In this document: one piece after another, positions 7,949-16,030 of the stretch
Layout: every line of letters starts with the position of its first letter
Position numbering within the stretch: position 1 is the stretch's first letter
From: Paracoccaceae bacterium
GTDB taxonomy: Bacteria; Pseudomonadota; Alphaproteobacteria; Rhodobacterales; Rhodobacteraceae
Direction of reading: 5' to 3'
Assembly: GCA_018223085.1 (NCBI GenBank)
Contig: JAAEZB010000005.1
Span: forward strand, 1 to 52,522
DNA length: 52,522 bases
Notes under the pieces: model-generated
Database searches by the model: none
What the model was told of the DNA's origin: nothing
Seen by the model: only the letters and a program-made list of their open reading frames with translations
Translations under genes and position numbers: made by a program

Positions 7949-10366
7949 CTAGCCCCGCATCCTTGCGCCATCTTCATCAAACAGAGGCGCATCAAGCAGG
8001 CGGGCGGTGCACATCTTGCCAAGGATTTCGATTTCCACCTCAAGGTCCGGTTTGGCGTGCTCTGTCGGCACAAAGCCCAGCGCGATGGATTTCTGCGCGT
8101 AGTGCGAATACCCGCCCGAGGTGCAGAAGCCCACGACCTCGCCATTGATCCAGATTGGTTCATAGGCGTTTACATCTGCGTCGGTTGCATCAACCTCAAA
8201 GGCACAGAGCTTGCGTGCGGGGCCTTCGTCGCGTTCGGCCTCTGCCGCGGCGCGCCCGATGAAATCGGTATTTTTCTTGAAGGAAATGAACCGATCAAGC
8301 CCGGTTTCCGCTGCTGTGTAATCGGGCGAAAATTCCGACAGCCACGAGCCAAAGAACTTATCAAGGCGCAGGGACATCATCGCGCGCATACCAAACGGGC
8401 GCATGCCATGCTCCTGTCCGGCCTCCCAGAGCACCTCCCAAAGGGCACGCTGCGAGGGCAGGTCGCAGTAGATTTCGAAGCCGAGATCGCCGGTATAAGA
8501 GACGCGCTGCACGATGCAATCGGCCATGCCGACCGTAAGGCGACGCACATCCATGAACCGCATGTCCGAGATGTCCGAGCGCGTGCAAGCCTGAAGCACG
8601 TCGCGTGCCTTCGGCCCAGCGATCTGAAAGCCCGTGCGCGTGTCCGAAATGTTTTCGACCGTGACGCCGGGGGCGGCGTTCTTTTGGAACCAGCGCATGT
8701 GAAAGGCTTGCGAACCATAAGAGGCGGTGAGCTGAAATTCCTCTTCTGAGAGGCAGGAGATGGTGAAATCCCCGATGAGCCGCCCCTTGGGAGAAAGCAT
8801 CGGCGTTAGAGAGAGGCGCCCCGGTTTCGGCACGCGCCCCGCCATGATCTTGTCAAGCCAATCCCGCGCGCCCGGCCCAGTGATGCGGTATTTTCCAAAG
8901 TTATGAGTCTCATTTATTCCAACGGCTTGGCGGACGGTGTTCACCTCACGCGCGGTTGCTTCAAAGGCGTTGGAGCGGCGGAAGGAGGGCGTCTCGAACC
9001 GTGGCTCATCCTCTTGAGCAAAGTAATTTACGACCTCAAGCCCATATTGCGCGCCCCAGACTGCGCCCATTTTGTCAAAGATGTCATACATGGGCGTGGT
9101 GCGGAATGGGCGCGCGGCGGGGAGTTCTTCGTTCGGATAAGAGACGGAAAAGCGTTTCTGGTAGTTCTCGATCACCTTGGGCCGCGTATAGCCCGGTGTG
9201 ATCCAATCGCCAAAACGGGCGCAGTCCATGGCAAATGTGTCGCGCTCGCATTCGCCTTCGACCATCCATTGCGCCAGCATGAGCCCCACGCCGCCGCCCT
9301 GCGAGAACCCGGCCATCACCGCGCAGGCGGACCAGTAATTGCGCATCCCCGGTACAGGGCCGACAAGCGGGTTACCATCCGGGGCAAAGGTAAAGGGGCC
9401 ATGGATCACCGATTTGACGCCCACCTCGGCCAGTGCCGGGAAGCGGTTATAGGCAAAGGCGATGGAGTCCTCGATCTTGTCAAAATCATCAGGCAGGAGT
9501 TCATGACCGAAGGTCCAAGGCGTCCCGTCAACGGCCCAAGGCTTGCAGGGTTGTTCATAGAACCCGATGCAAAGGCCGCGCCCTTCTTGCCGGAGATAGC
9601 TTTCACCTGCGGGATCCATCACATGGGGATGTTCGCCGCCGTCGTCGATGATCTCGGCGATCATCGGGACCTCATCCGTGACGATATATTGGTGTTCCAT
9701 CGGGTGCAGCGGGAAATAGACCCCGGCCAGCGCCCCGACCTCGCGGGCCCAGAGGCCGCCGGCGTTGACCACATGTTCGGTATGGATCGTGCCCTTGTCG
9801 GTCACAACATCCCATGTGCTGTCCGGGCGCTGGTTTGTCTCGCGTACCATGCAGTGGGTTTCGATCGTCGCGCCGCCCATGCGCGCTGCCTTGGCATAGG
9901 CATGGGTGGTGCCTGAGGGATCAAGGTGCCCGTCGAGAGGATCATAAAGCCCGCCAATGATGCCCTCGATATTCGTAACCGGCGCGATCTTGGCGATCTC
10001 TTCGGGCGTCACGATCTCGGTCTCAAGCCCCATGAAGCGATGCTTGGCGCGCTCGGCTACGAGCATGTCAAAGCGTTCCTGATTGTCCGCCAGCGTCACA
10101 CCGCCCACATGGTGCAATCCGCAGGACATGCCGGTAATCTCTTCGAGTTCCTTGTAAAGGCGGATCGTATAGCCCTGAAGCGCGGCCATGTTGGTATCGC
10201 CATTGAGCGTATGAAAGCCCCCCGCCGCATGCCATGTCGAGCCGGAGGTCAGTTCTGAGCGCTCCAGCAGCATGACATCGGACCAACCAAGCTTGGTCAG
10301 GTGATAAAGCACCGAACAGCCGACAACACCGCCGCCAATGACGACAACACGGGTGGTGGTTTTCAT
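7949..10366 (-). CDS. FAD-dependent oxidoreductase with GcvT domain (dimethylglycine/sarcosine dehydrogenase-like)
   Basis: An 805-residue cytoplasmic flavoprotein. Domain order: a DAO-type FAD domain (VVVIGGGVVGCSVLYHL, residues 7-23), a linker FAO-type domain near 370-430, then a GcvT aminomethyl-folate domain and GcvT C-terminal barrel from about 450. TSGSTWHAAG carries His46, equivalent to the His that binds FAD covalently in dimethylglycine dehydrogenase. The family oxidises an N-methyl group and passes the one-carbon unit to tetrahydrofolate. Its paralogue is divergent across a 224-nt gap. The exact methylated substrate (dimethylglycine, sarcosine or another) is not readable. Confidence 0.85.
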   Translation of the reverse strand: MKTTTRVVVIGGGVVGCSVLYHLTKLGWSDVMLLERSELTSGSTWHAAGGFHTLNGDTNMAALQGYTIRLYKELEEITGMSCGLHHVGGVTLADNQERFDMLVAERAKHRFMGLETEIVTPEEIAKIAPVTNIEGIIGGLYDPLDGHLDPSGTTHAYAKAARMGGATIETHCMVRETNQRPDSTWDVVTDKGTIHTEHVVNAGGLWAREVGALAGVYFPLHPMEHQYIVTDEVPMIAEIIDDGGEHPHVMDPAGESYLRQEGRGLCIGFYEQPCKPWAVDGTPWTFGHELLPDDFDKIEDSIAFAYNRFPALAEVGVKSVIHGPFTFAPDGNPLVGPVPGMRNYWSACAVMAGFSQGGGVGLMLAQWMVEGECERDTFAMDCARFGDWITPGYTRPKVIENYQKRFSVSYPNEELPAARPFRTTPMYDIFDKMGAVWGAQYGLEVVNYFAQEDEPRFETPSFRRSNAFEATAREVNTVRQAVGINETHNFGKYRITGPGARDWLDKIMAGRVPKPGRLSLTPMLSPKGRLIGDFTISCLSEEEFQLTASYGSQAFHMRWFQKNAAPGVTVENISDTRTGFQIAGPKARDVLQACTRSDISDMRFMDVRRLTVGMADCIVQRVSYTGDLGFEIYCDLPSQRALWEVLWEAGQEHGMRPFGMRAMMSLRLDKFFGSWLSEFSPDYTAAETGLDRFISFKKNTDFIGRAAAEAERDEGPARKLCAFEVDATDADVNAYEPIWINGEVVGFCTSGGYSHYAQKSIALGFVPTEHAKPDLEVEIEILGKMCTARLLDAPLFDEDGARMRG

Positions 10367-10503
10367 GGGGGAGCGCCTCCTTGTTAGGTGAGGCTATCCT
10401 GTTCGGGCAGGGGCTGGGCTGGCAAGCCAGAAAACGACAGGATGTGTCGGTTGTGGGCGACAGTTTTCAGGTGAGGGCGCTTTTGAACGTCTTTGTAGAA
10501 AAA

Positions 10504-10539
10504 CGACCGGATTGGTCGCATAGCGGCAATTTACGCCGC
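10504..10539. promoter_or_regulatory. Inverted repeats in the divergent promoter region of the FAD-GcvT pair
   Basis: Two adjacent inverted repeats lie in the 224-nt region between the divergent paralogues. CGACC (10504-10508) and GGTCG (10514-10518) have a 5-nt spacer; GCGGC (10523-10527) and GCCGC (10535-10539) have a 7-nt spacer. A third, CTGGC-AA-GCCAG, lies at 10419-10430. They could be operators co-ordinating the two genes. No regulator gene is adjacent, and arms this short are expected by chance fairly often in GC-rich DNA. Confidence 0.3.
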
Positions 10540-10590
10540 ACGCCGGGCGGCACGCTGGCAGAACCTAGATTAGACCCAAAGGAAGGTCCC

Positions 10591-13014
10591 ATGCGTTCAG
10601 AAGCCCGGGCTGTCGTGATCGGCGGCGGCGTGATCGGTTGTTCGATCCTCTATCACCTGACGAAACTCGGCTGGTCCGATGTGGTCCTGCTCGAACGCGA
10701 CGAGCTGACCTCCGGGTCGACATGGCACGCGGCGGCCAATATCCACGGGCTGCACGATAGCGCCAATATCAGCCGCATTCAGCATTACACCATGCGCCTC
10801 TATGATGAGTTGGAGGCCGAGACCGGCCAGTCCTGCGGCGTGTTCCGGCCCGGCTCTCTCTACCTTGCGCAGACCGAGAACCGCGAGCATCAGCTTCGCT
10901 TGCAAGCGGCCAAGGCGAAACTCTACGGGATGAACTTCCACGAGATCAGCCGCGACGAGGCCGAGCGCCTGCATCCCTTGGTCAATTTCGACGGCATCCG
11001 CACCATCATGTGGGAACCCGATGGCGGCAATGTGGACCCTTCGGGCGTGACCAATGCCTATGCCGTCGGCGCGCGCCAGCGTGGGGCCGAGATCAACCGC
11101 TTTACGCCCGTCACGGGCACCGAACAGCAACCAGATGGAAGCTGGATCGTGAAGACGCCCAAGGGCGATATTCGCACCGAGTGGGTTATCAATGCTGCCG
11201 GTCTCTGGGGGCGTGAGGTCGCGAAACTGGCCGGGATCGAGGTGCCGCTTCAGCCGACGGAACACCAGTATTTCGTCACCGAAACCATCGCCGAGATCGA
11301 CGCCATGGACCGCCGCTTGCCGTCGGTCGCGGATCGGGACGGGGAATATTACCTCCGGCAAGAGGGTAAGGGCCTGTTGGTCGGGGCCTATGAAAAAGAC
11401 ATGCGGTTTTGGGCCGAGAACGGCACGCCGCTTGATTTTGCCCATGACCTTTTCCCCGATGATCTAGAGCGGATCGAGGAAAACATGATGCGCGCCATAG
11501 GCCGGGTGCCGGTCGTGGGCGAGGCGGGGATCAAGCGGGTCATCAACGGGCCGATGATCTGGTCGCCCGATAGCAACGTGATCCTTGGCCCGGTGCCGGA
11601 GTTGCGCAATTATTTCATGTGCGGCGGTATCATCCCCGGATTTTCGCAATCGGCGGGCATGGGCCTTATGGCGGCGCAATGGATCATCGAAGGCGAAATG
11701 CAGTATGATATGTTCCCTTGGGACGTGGCGCGCTTCGGGGCTTGGGCCAACAACCCCGATTTCGTCAAAGCCAAGGTGCAGGATGTCTATGCGCACCGTT
11801 TCGCGATCCATTTTCCGAACGAGGAACGTGCTGCGGGCCGCCCGCTGCGCACGCGCCCCATCTATGAGACGCAAAAGGCAATGGGTGCGGTCTTTGGCCT
11901 GAACTATGGCTGGGAACATCCGCTCTGGTATGCCGAGACGCCCGGCACTGTGGATACCAACGGCTTTACCCGGCAGAACTGGTGGGCGCCGGTGGGCGCA
12001 GAGTGCCGGATGCTGCGCGACAAAGCCGGGATTATCGACATCTCGAACTTTGCCAAATATCGCGTCAAAGGACCGGGGGCCGAAGCGTGGCTCAACACAG
12101 TCTTTGCCAACACTATGCCGAAGGCGGTGGGACGATCTTGTCTCACGCCGTTGATCGGGGTGCGCGGCGGCATTGCCGGGGACGCCACCGTGACCCGCAC
12201 CGCCGAGGACGAATTTTACGTCGTCAGCTCGGGCATGGCCGAACGCTATCACAAGCGGTTCTTCGATATGGTGCCGCTCCCGGAAGGGACCACATTCGAG
12301 AGTATGACCGAGGCCATGTGCGGCTTTAACGTCGCCGGGCCGAAATCGCGCGAGATTCTACAACGGATGACCAATGCGTCGCTCGCGACCGAGGATTTCC
12401 CCTTTATGCGCTCGAAATGGATCGAGATTGCCGGGGTGCGAGCGCTGGCGATCCGGGTGTCGTTCACCGGCGATCTCGGCTGGGAGCTGCATTGCGCCAC
12501 CGAGGATCAACTGCGCCTTTACGAGGCGCTTTTGGAGGCAGGCACGCCGTTCGGTGCCGGACCGGTCGGGAGCCGGGCGCTGATGTCCCTGCGGGTTGAG
12601 AAGGGCTATGGGTCATGGAGCCGTGAATACAGCCCGGAATACTATCCGCAGGAAGTCGGGCTTGAGCGGCTCTGCAAGATGGAGAAAGAGTTCCTCCATA
12701 AGGAGGCCGTGGCCGAGACGTTGGCCAAACCGGCGCGTGAACGGCTGGTGCTGTTGCATCTTGATGAGGCGGATGTGAGCGCGTCGAATGCAGATGCCAC
12801 CGGGGGCGAGCCGATCTTTAAGGATGGCGTCGGGGTCGGGCGCGTGACCTCTGGCGCTTATGGCTACACGGTCGGCATGTCGCTGGCGCTTGGCTTTGTC
12901 AAAGAGGGCGGACCGGGCGATGCGGTTGAGGTCATGGTGTTGGGTCAACCGCATAAAGCGGTGATCCTCTCGGAGCCGCCGTTCGATCCCAAGGGGGCCC
13001 GTTTGCGCGCCTGA
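10591..13014 (+). CDS. FAD-dependent oxidoreductase with GcvT domain (paralogue of the divergent gene)
   Basis: An 807-residue protein. The frame is open further 5', but the ATG at 10591 is chosen because GGAAGG lies 5 nt upstream and the product then begins directly with AVVIGGGVIGCSILYHL, aligning residue for residue with the divergent paralogue. His46 in TSGSTWHAA matches the covalent-FAD position. The GcvT part starts near residue 450 (IIDISNFAKYRVKGPGAEAW). The family performs N-demethylation coupled to tetrahydrofolate. After WHAA the two proteins diverge (ANIHGLH against GGFHTLN), so they probably take different substrates. Confidence 0.86.
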   Translation: MRSEARAVVIGGGVIGCSILYHLTKLGWSDVVLLERDELTSGSTWHAAANIHGLHDSANISRIQHYTMRLYDELEAETGQSCGVFRPGSLYLAQTENREHQLRLQAAKAKLYGMNFHEISRDEAERLHPLVNFDGIRTIMWEPDGGNVDPSGVTNAYAVGARQRGAEINRFTPVTGTEQQPDGSWIVKTPKGDIRTEWVINAAGLWGREVAKLAGIEVPLQPTEHQYFVTETIAEIDAMDRRLPSVADRDGEYYLRQEGKGLLVGAYEKDMRFWAENGTPLDFAHDLFPDDLERIEENMMRAIGRVPVVGEAGIKRVINGPMIWSPDSNVILGPVPELRNYFMCGGIIPGFSQSAGMGLMAAQWIIEGEMQYDMFPWDVARFGAWANNPDFVKAKVQDVYAHRFAIHFPNEERAAGRPLRTRPIYETQKAMGAVFGLNYGWEHPLWYAETPGTVDTNGFTRQNWWAPVGAECRMLRDKAGIIDISNFAKYRVKGPGAEAWLNTVFANTMPKAVGRSCLTPLIGVRGGIAGDATVTRTAEDEFYVVSSGMAERYHKRFFDMVPLPEGTTFESMTEAMCGFNVAGPKSREILQRMTNASLATEDFPFMRSKWIEIAGVRALAIRVSFTGDLGWELHCATEDQLRLYEALLEAGTPFGAGPVGSRALMSLRVEKGYGSWSREYSPEYYPQEVGLERLCKMEKEFLHKEAVAETLAKPARERLVLLHLDEADVSASNADATGGEPIFKDGVGVGRVTSGAYGYTVGMSLALGFVKEGGPGDAVEVMVLGQPHKAVILSEPPFDPKGARLRA

Positions 13015-13020
13015 AAAGGA

Positions 13021-13036
13021 GCGCGCCAAGGCGCGC
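13021..13036 (+). terminator. GC hairpin just after the FAD-GcvT gene
   Basis: GCGCGC (13021-13026) pairs with GCGCGC (13031-13036) around a 4-nt loop, 6 nt after the stop codon, followed by GCTTTAT. It has the shape of a weak intrinsic terminator and is followed 35 nt later by the second hairpin element. Confidence 0.4.
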
Positions 13037-13070
13037 GCTTTATGAGCACGCCCCAATGGGGCCTGCGGGT

Positions 13071-13103
13071 GCGAGGCGCTGCCTCGCGCTCCGGAGTATT
13101 TTT
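13071..13103 (+). repeat. Hairpin followed by GGAGTATTTTTAC element (copy 2)
   Basis: GCGAGGC (13071-13077) and GCCTCGC (13081-13087) form a 7-bp stem with a 3-nt loop, followed by CGGAGTATTTTTAC. The tail is the same as in copy 1 (7912-7924), while the hairpin sequence differs. Here it lies between convergent genes (FAD-GcvT on plus, Fur-type regulator on minus), a location that suits a terminator. Confidence 0.6.
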
Positions 13104-13116
13104 ACAAAGGTGAAGA

Positions 13117-13533
13117 TCAGGAGCGGGTTTTGCGCGGCACGCCATAGAGTTCGAGACGATGCCCCTTGAGATCATAGCCGAGCTTTTCGGCGATCTTTTC
13201 CTGAAGAGCCTCGATTTCAGGGTCGCAGAATTCGATCACCTTGCCGGTGGTGAGGTCAATCAAATGGTCATGGTGGTCGCGCTCGGCGTCTTCATAGCGC
13301 GCCCGCCCATCGCCAAATTCGAGCTTGTCGAGGATACCGGCCTCTTCAAAGAGTTTCACCGTGCGGTAGACCGTGGCCAGCGAGATGCCGGAATCACGTT
13401 TGGAGGCGCGGGCATAGAGCTCTTCCACGTCCGGGTGATCCTTGCTTTCTTGCAGGATGGTGGCGATCACCCGGCGCTGTTCGGTCATGCGCAAGCCTTG
13501 GGCTTCGCAGCGGGAAATGATCGTATCAGGCAT
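13117..13533 (-). CDS. Fur-family metal-responsive regulator (Fur/Mur type)
   Basis: A 138-residue DNA-binding regulator. The N-terminal winged helix contains RMTEQRRVIATIL and the recognition region SLATVYRTVKLFEEAGIL; the C-terminal dimerisation and metal region has HHDHLIDLTTGKVIEF. The C-terminal CxxC zinc site of E. coli Fur is absent, as in alphaproteobacterial Fur/Mur proteins, where the orthologue often senses manganese rather than iron. The open frame extends further, but the ATG at 13533 gives the standard length. No manganese or iron uptake gene is adjacent; the nearest candidate is the iron-type binding protein at 21059. Confidence 0.85.
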   Translation of the reverse strand: MPDTIISRCEAQGLRMTEQRRVIATILQESKDHPDVEELYARASKRDSGISLATVYRTVKLFEEAGILDKLEFGDGRARYEDAERDHHDHLIDLTTGKVIEFCDPEIEALQEKIAEKLGYDLKGHRLELYGVPRKTRS

Positions 13534-13865
13534 GGGTGAATCCCGGGGCGGTTGGTGTTCGCATTGGATTTTTAGCTGGGCGCGGCGCGGGGTGCCACCT
13601 TTTTTCGCGCTTGACAGGGGCGGCTCGGGGCCCCATGTGACAGCTAAGACGCCTTCTGCCGCGTGAGCAGCCATGACGCTGGCCCCCGTGCCAGCCGCAG
13701 ACCAAGGCGAAACCCAACCGATCCCAATATCACGCGTGGGGCCAGGGCAGGACGTGTTGCGCCATGAGGGCGCGAGGGCGGCCCCTGTCCATCCACCGAA
13801 GAAGCCCCCGATTGCGTGGGGCGGCAAGGCGTGTCGTTCCGGCGATGCGCCGGAAAGCAGATACT

Positions 13866-15182
13866 ATGACAGATTTTAACGATCTTGGCCTGCCCAAGAC
13901 CCTGATTTCGCGCCTTGAAAAGGCCGGCATCACCGCACCGACCCCGATTCAGTCCGGTGCCATTCCCCATGCTCTTGAGGGGCGCGACGTGATGGGCCTT
14001 GCCCAGACTGGCACCGGCAAGACCTTTGCCTTTGGTTTGCCGCTGGTATCGCGGCTGATGTCTTATGGACAAAAGCCCGAGCCCAAAACTGTGCGCGGGC
14101 TGATCCTTGCGCCGACGCGCGAACTCGCAGGTCAGATCCGCGACAGCCTTATGGTGCTTGTCGAGGGCACGCCGATGAAGGTCGGCCTTGTGGTTGGCGG
14201 TGTGTCGATCAACCCGCAGATCAACCGCGTGTCGCGCGGCACCGATATTATCGTTGCTACGCCCGGACGTCTCATCGACCTGATGGAGCGCAATGCGCTT
14301 GATCTCTCGGCGACGGATTTCCTTGTCCTTGACGAGGCGGATCAGATGCTTGACCTCGGCTTTATCCATGCGCTGCGTAAAATTTCGCAGTGGTTGCCGG
14401 AAAAGCGCCAGACCATGCTGTTTTCCGCCACCATGCCCAAACAGATGGCCGAGATCGCGGGAACCTATCTCGACAATCCCGAGCGCGTGCAGGTCTCGCC
14501 TCCGGGCAAGGCCGCCGACAAGGTCACCCAAGGCATCCATTTCATCGCCAAGGCCGAAAAGACCTCGCTTTTGATCGAGCTTCTTGATGCTCATCGCGAC
14601 GAGGCGGCGATTGTCTTTGCCCGGACCAAACATGGTTCGGACCGGCTGATGAAGGCGCTGGTCAAGGCGGGCTATGCGGCGGCGGCGGTGCATGGCAATA
14701 AATCCCAAGGCCAGCGTGAACGCGCCATCAAGGCATTCCGCGAGGGCGAGACCATGGTGCTTGTGGCGACGGATGTGGCGGCGCGTGGCCTCGATATTCC
14801 GCAGGTGCGCCATGTCTATAACTTTGACCTGCCCAATGTGCCGGAAAACTATGTGCACCGTATCGGGCGCACCGCGCGCGCCGGGATGGACGGGGCCGCC
14901 GTGGCTTTCTGCGCGCCGGACGAGGTTGACGAACTGAAGGCGATTCAGAAGGTCCTCAAGATGACGATCCCGGTTCTTTCGGGGCGTCCGTGGATCGGGG
15001 CCGAAGTGAAGCCGGGCCAGAAACCGGGCCAAAAACCCGGTGGTCAAAAGCCCAAGAGCAAAGGTCCGCGCCGGGTTTGGAATGGCGGCGGAAAACCTGG
15101 TGGTGGAAAACCCGGCGGCAGCAAAGCTGGTGGTGGCGGGCGTCGTCGGGGCGGCTCTGGCCGTGGCAAGAGCGCCGCGTAA
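13866..15182 (+). CDS. DEAD-box ATP-dependent RNA helicase
   Basis: A 438-residue protein with the full helicase core: Q motif (residues about 1-30), motif I AQTGTGKT, Ia PTRELAGQI, II DEAD, III SAT and VI HRIGRTAR. A basic Gly/Lys/Pro-rich tail follows (about residues 380-438, with GQKPG and GGGKPGG repeats) of the kind used for RNA contact in RhlE-type helicases. The ATG at 13866 follows GGAAAG; an upstream in-frame ATG exists but has no better ribosome site. It is convergent with the PhzF gene, 5 nt away. Probable roles are ribosome assembly and mRNA decay at low temperature. Confidence 0.92.
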   Translation: MTDFNDLGLPKTLISRLEKAGITAPTPIQSGAIPHALEGRDVMGLAQTGTGKTFAFGLPLVSRLMSYGQKPEPKTVRGLILAPTRELAGQIRDSLMVLVEGTPMKVGLVVGGVSINPQINRVSRGTDIIVATPGRLIDLMERNALDLSATDFLVLDEADQMLDLGFIHALRKISQWLPEKRQTMLFSATMPKQMAEIAGTYLDNPERVQVSPPGKAADKVTQGIHFIAKAEKTSLLIELLDAHRDEAAIVFARTKHGSDRLMKALVKAGYAAAAVHGNKSQGQRERAIKAFREGETMVLVATDVAARGLDIPQVRHVYNFDLPNVPENYVHRIGRTARAGMDGAAVAFCAPDEVDELKAIQKVLKMTIPVLSGRPWIGAEVKPGQKPGQKPGGQKPKSKGPRRVWNGGGKPGGGKPGGSKAGGGGRRRGGSGRGKSAA

Positions 15183-15187
15183 CCCGC

Positions 15188-16030
15188 CTAGAGGATCAGG
15201 CGGCCCTGCATGACCTTGCAGGCGCCGCCGCTGATTGTCACCGAGCGGCCAAGTGTTGTCACACCGATGACCGAGGGGCGGCCCATGTCGTCGCCCTGAT
15301 GAATGCGCAGGGTCAGGTCGCGCCCCTCGATTTCCGCCAGCATTGCGCCAAGCGTGGCGCAGGCGCTGCCCGTGGCCGGGTCTTCGGGGATATTGTCGAG
15401 CGGTGCAAACATCCGCGCATGGATGACGTCGCCTTCACGCACATAGGCAAACTGCGCAAAATCAAGGCCAGACGGGTAGGCGGCATTGCCCTCCCGGAAC
15501 CCGGCGGCATCGGGCTGCAACGCCGCAAGCGTGTCGCGGCAATCAAGCTCTGTGATCGTGAAGGCAAGGCCGAGAGAGGCCATCACCGGCGCGTGGCGCT
15601 CTGAAAGGATGGCATCACGCGTACAGCCCAAGGCGCGCGCGACGATCTCCGGGTCGGGATGGGCCAATGTCTCAAGCGGCGCTTCGGTGGTAAACCGTGC
15701 GCTTTGCGATGTGGCATGGCAGGCAATCGGCCCAATCCCCAACTCAAGGATCATCTCCGGCCCATGGCCCATGTCGGCCAATGCCACTGCGGTGCCAATC
15801 GTCGGGTGCCCGGCGAAAGGCACCTCCATGGAGGGCGTGAAGATGCGGACCTTGGCAGTATGTGCGGCATTCTCGGGCGGGTAGACGAATGTCACCTCGG
15901 AAAAGTTGAATTCCCGCGTGATGGTCTGAAGCTTATCCTCGGGTAGGGCGGTTGCGTCGGGAAAGATCGCAAGCTGATTGCCGCCAAAGGGGGTATCGGT
16001 AAAGACATCGTAGACAAGATATTCGGCCAT
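15188..16030 (-). CDS. PhzF-family isomerase-like protein
   Basis: A 280-residue protein with PhzF hallmarks: VFTDTPFGGNQLAIF at the N-terminus, the catalytic-Glu region FNFSEVTFV (about residue 45), PFAGHPTIGTA, and DPATGSACATLGAML in the second half. The family includes the phenazine enzyme PhzF and many bacterial members of unknown substrate; no phenazine genes are present. The ATG at 16028-16030 overlaps the antiporter stop by 1 nt (TAATG on the minus strand), so translation is likely coupled to that gene. Confidence 0.88.
   Translation of the reverse strand: MAEYLVYDVFTDTPFGGNQLAIFPDATALPEDKLQTITREFNFSEVTFVYPPENAAHTAKVRIFTPSMEVPFAGHPTIGTAVALADMGHGPEMILELGIGPIACHATSQSARFTTEAPLETLAHPDPEIVARALGCTRDAILSERHAPVMASLGLAFTITELDCRDTLAALQPDAAGFREGNAAYPSGLDFAQFAYVREGDVIHARMFAPLDNIPEDPATGSACATLGAMLAEIEGRDLTLRIHQGDDMGRPSVIGVTTLGRSVTISGGACKVMQGRLIL

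Noticed and set aside
7232-8749. Plus-strand ORF of 505 codons across the MobA-like and FAD-GcvT genes
   Set aside because: It crosses two well-supported minus-strand genes and an intergenic hairpin and its product is low-complexity shadow sequence.
14999-15180. Repetitive Gly/Lys/Pro codons at the helicase 3' end as a DNA repeat or CRISPR-like array
   Set aside because: The units are irregular and in frame; they encode the basic low-complexity tail common in RhlE-type helicases.
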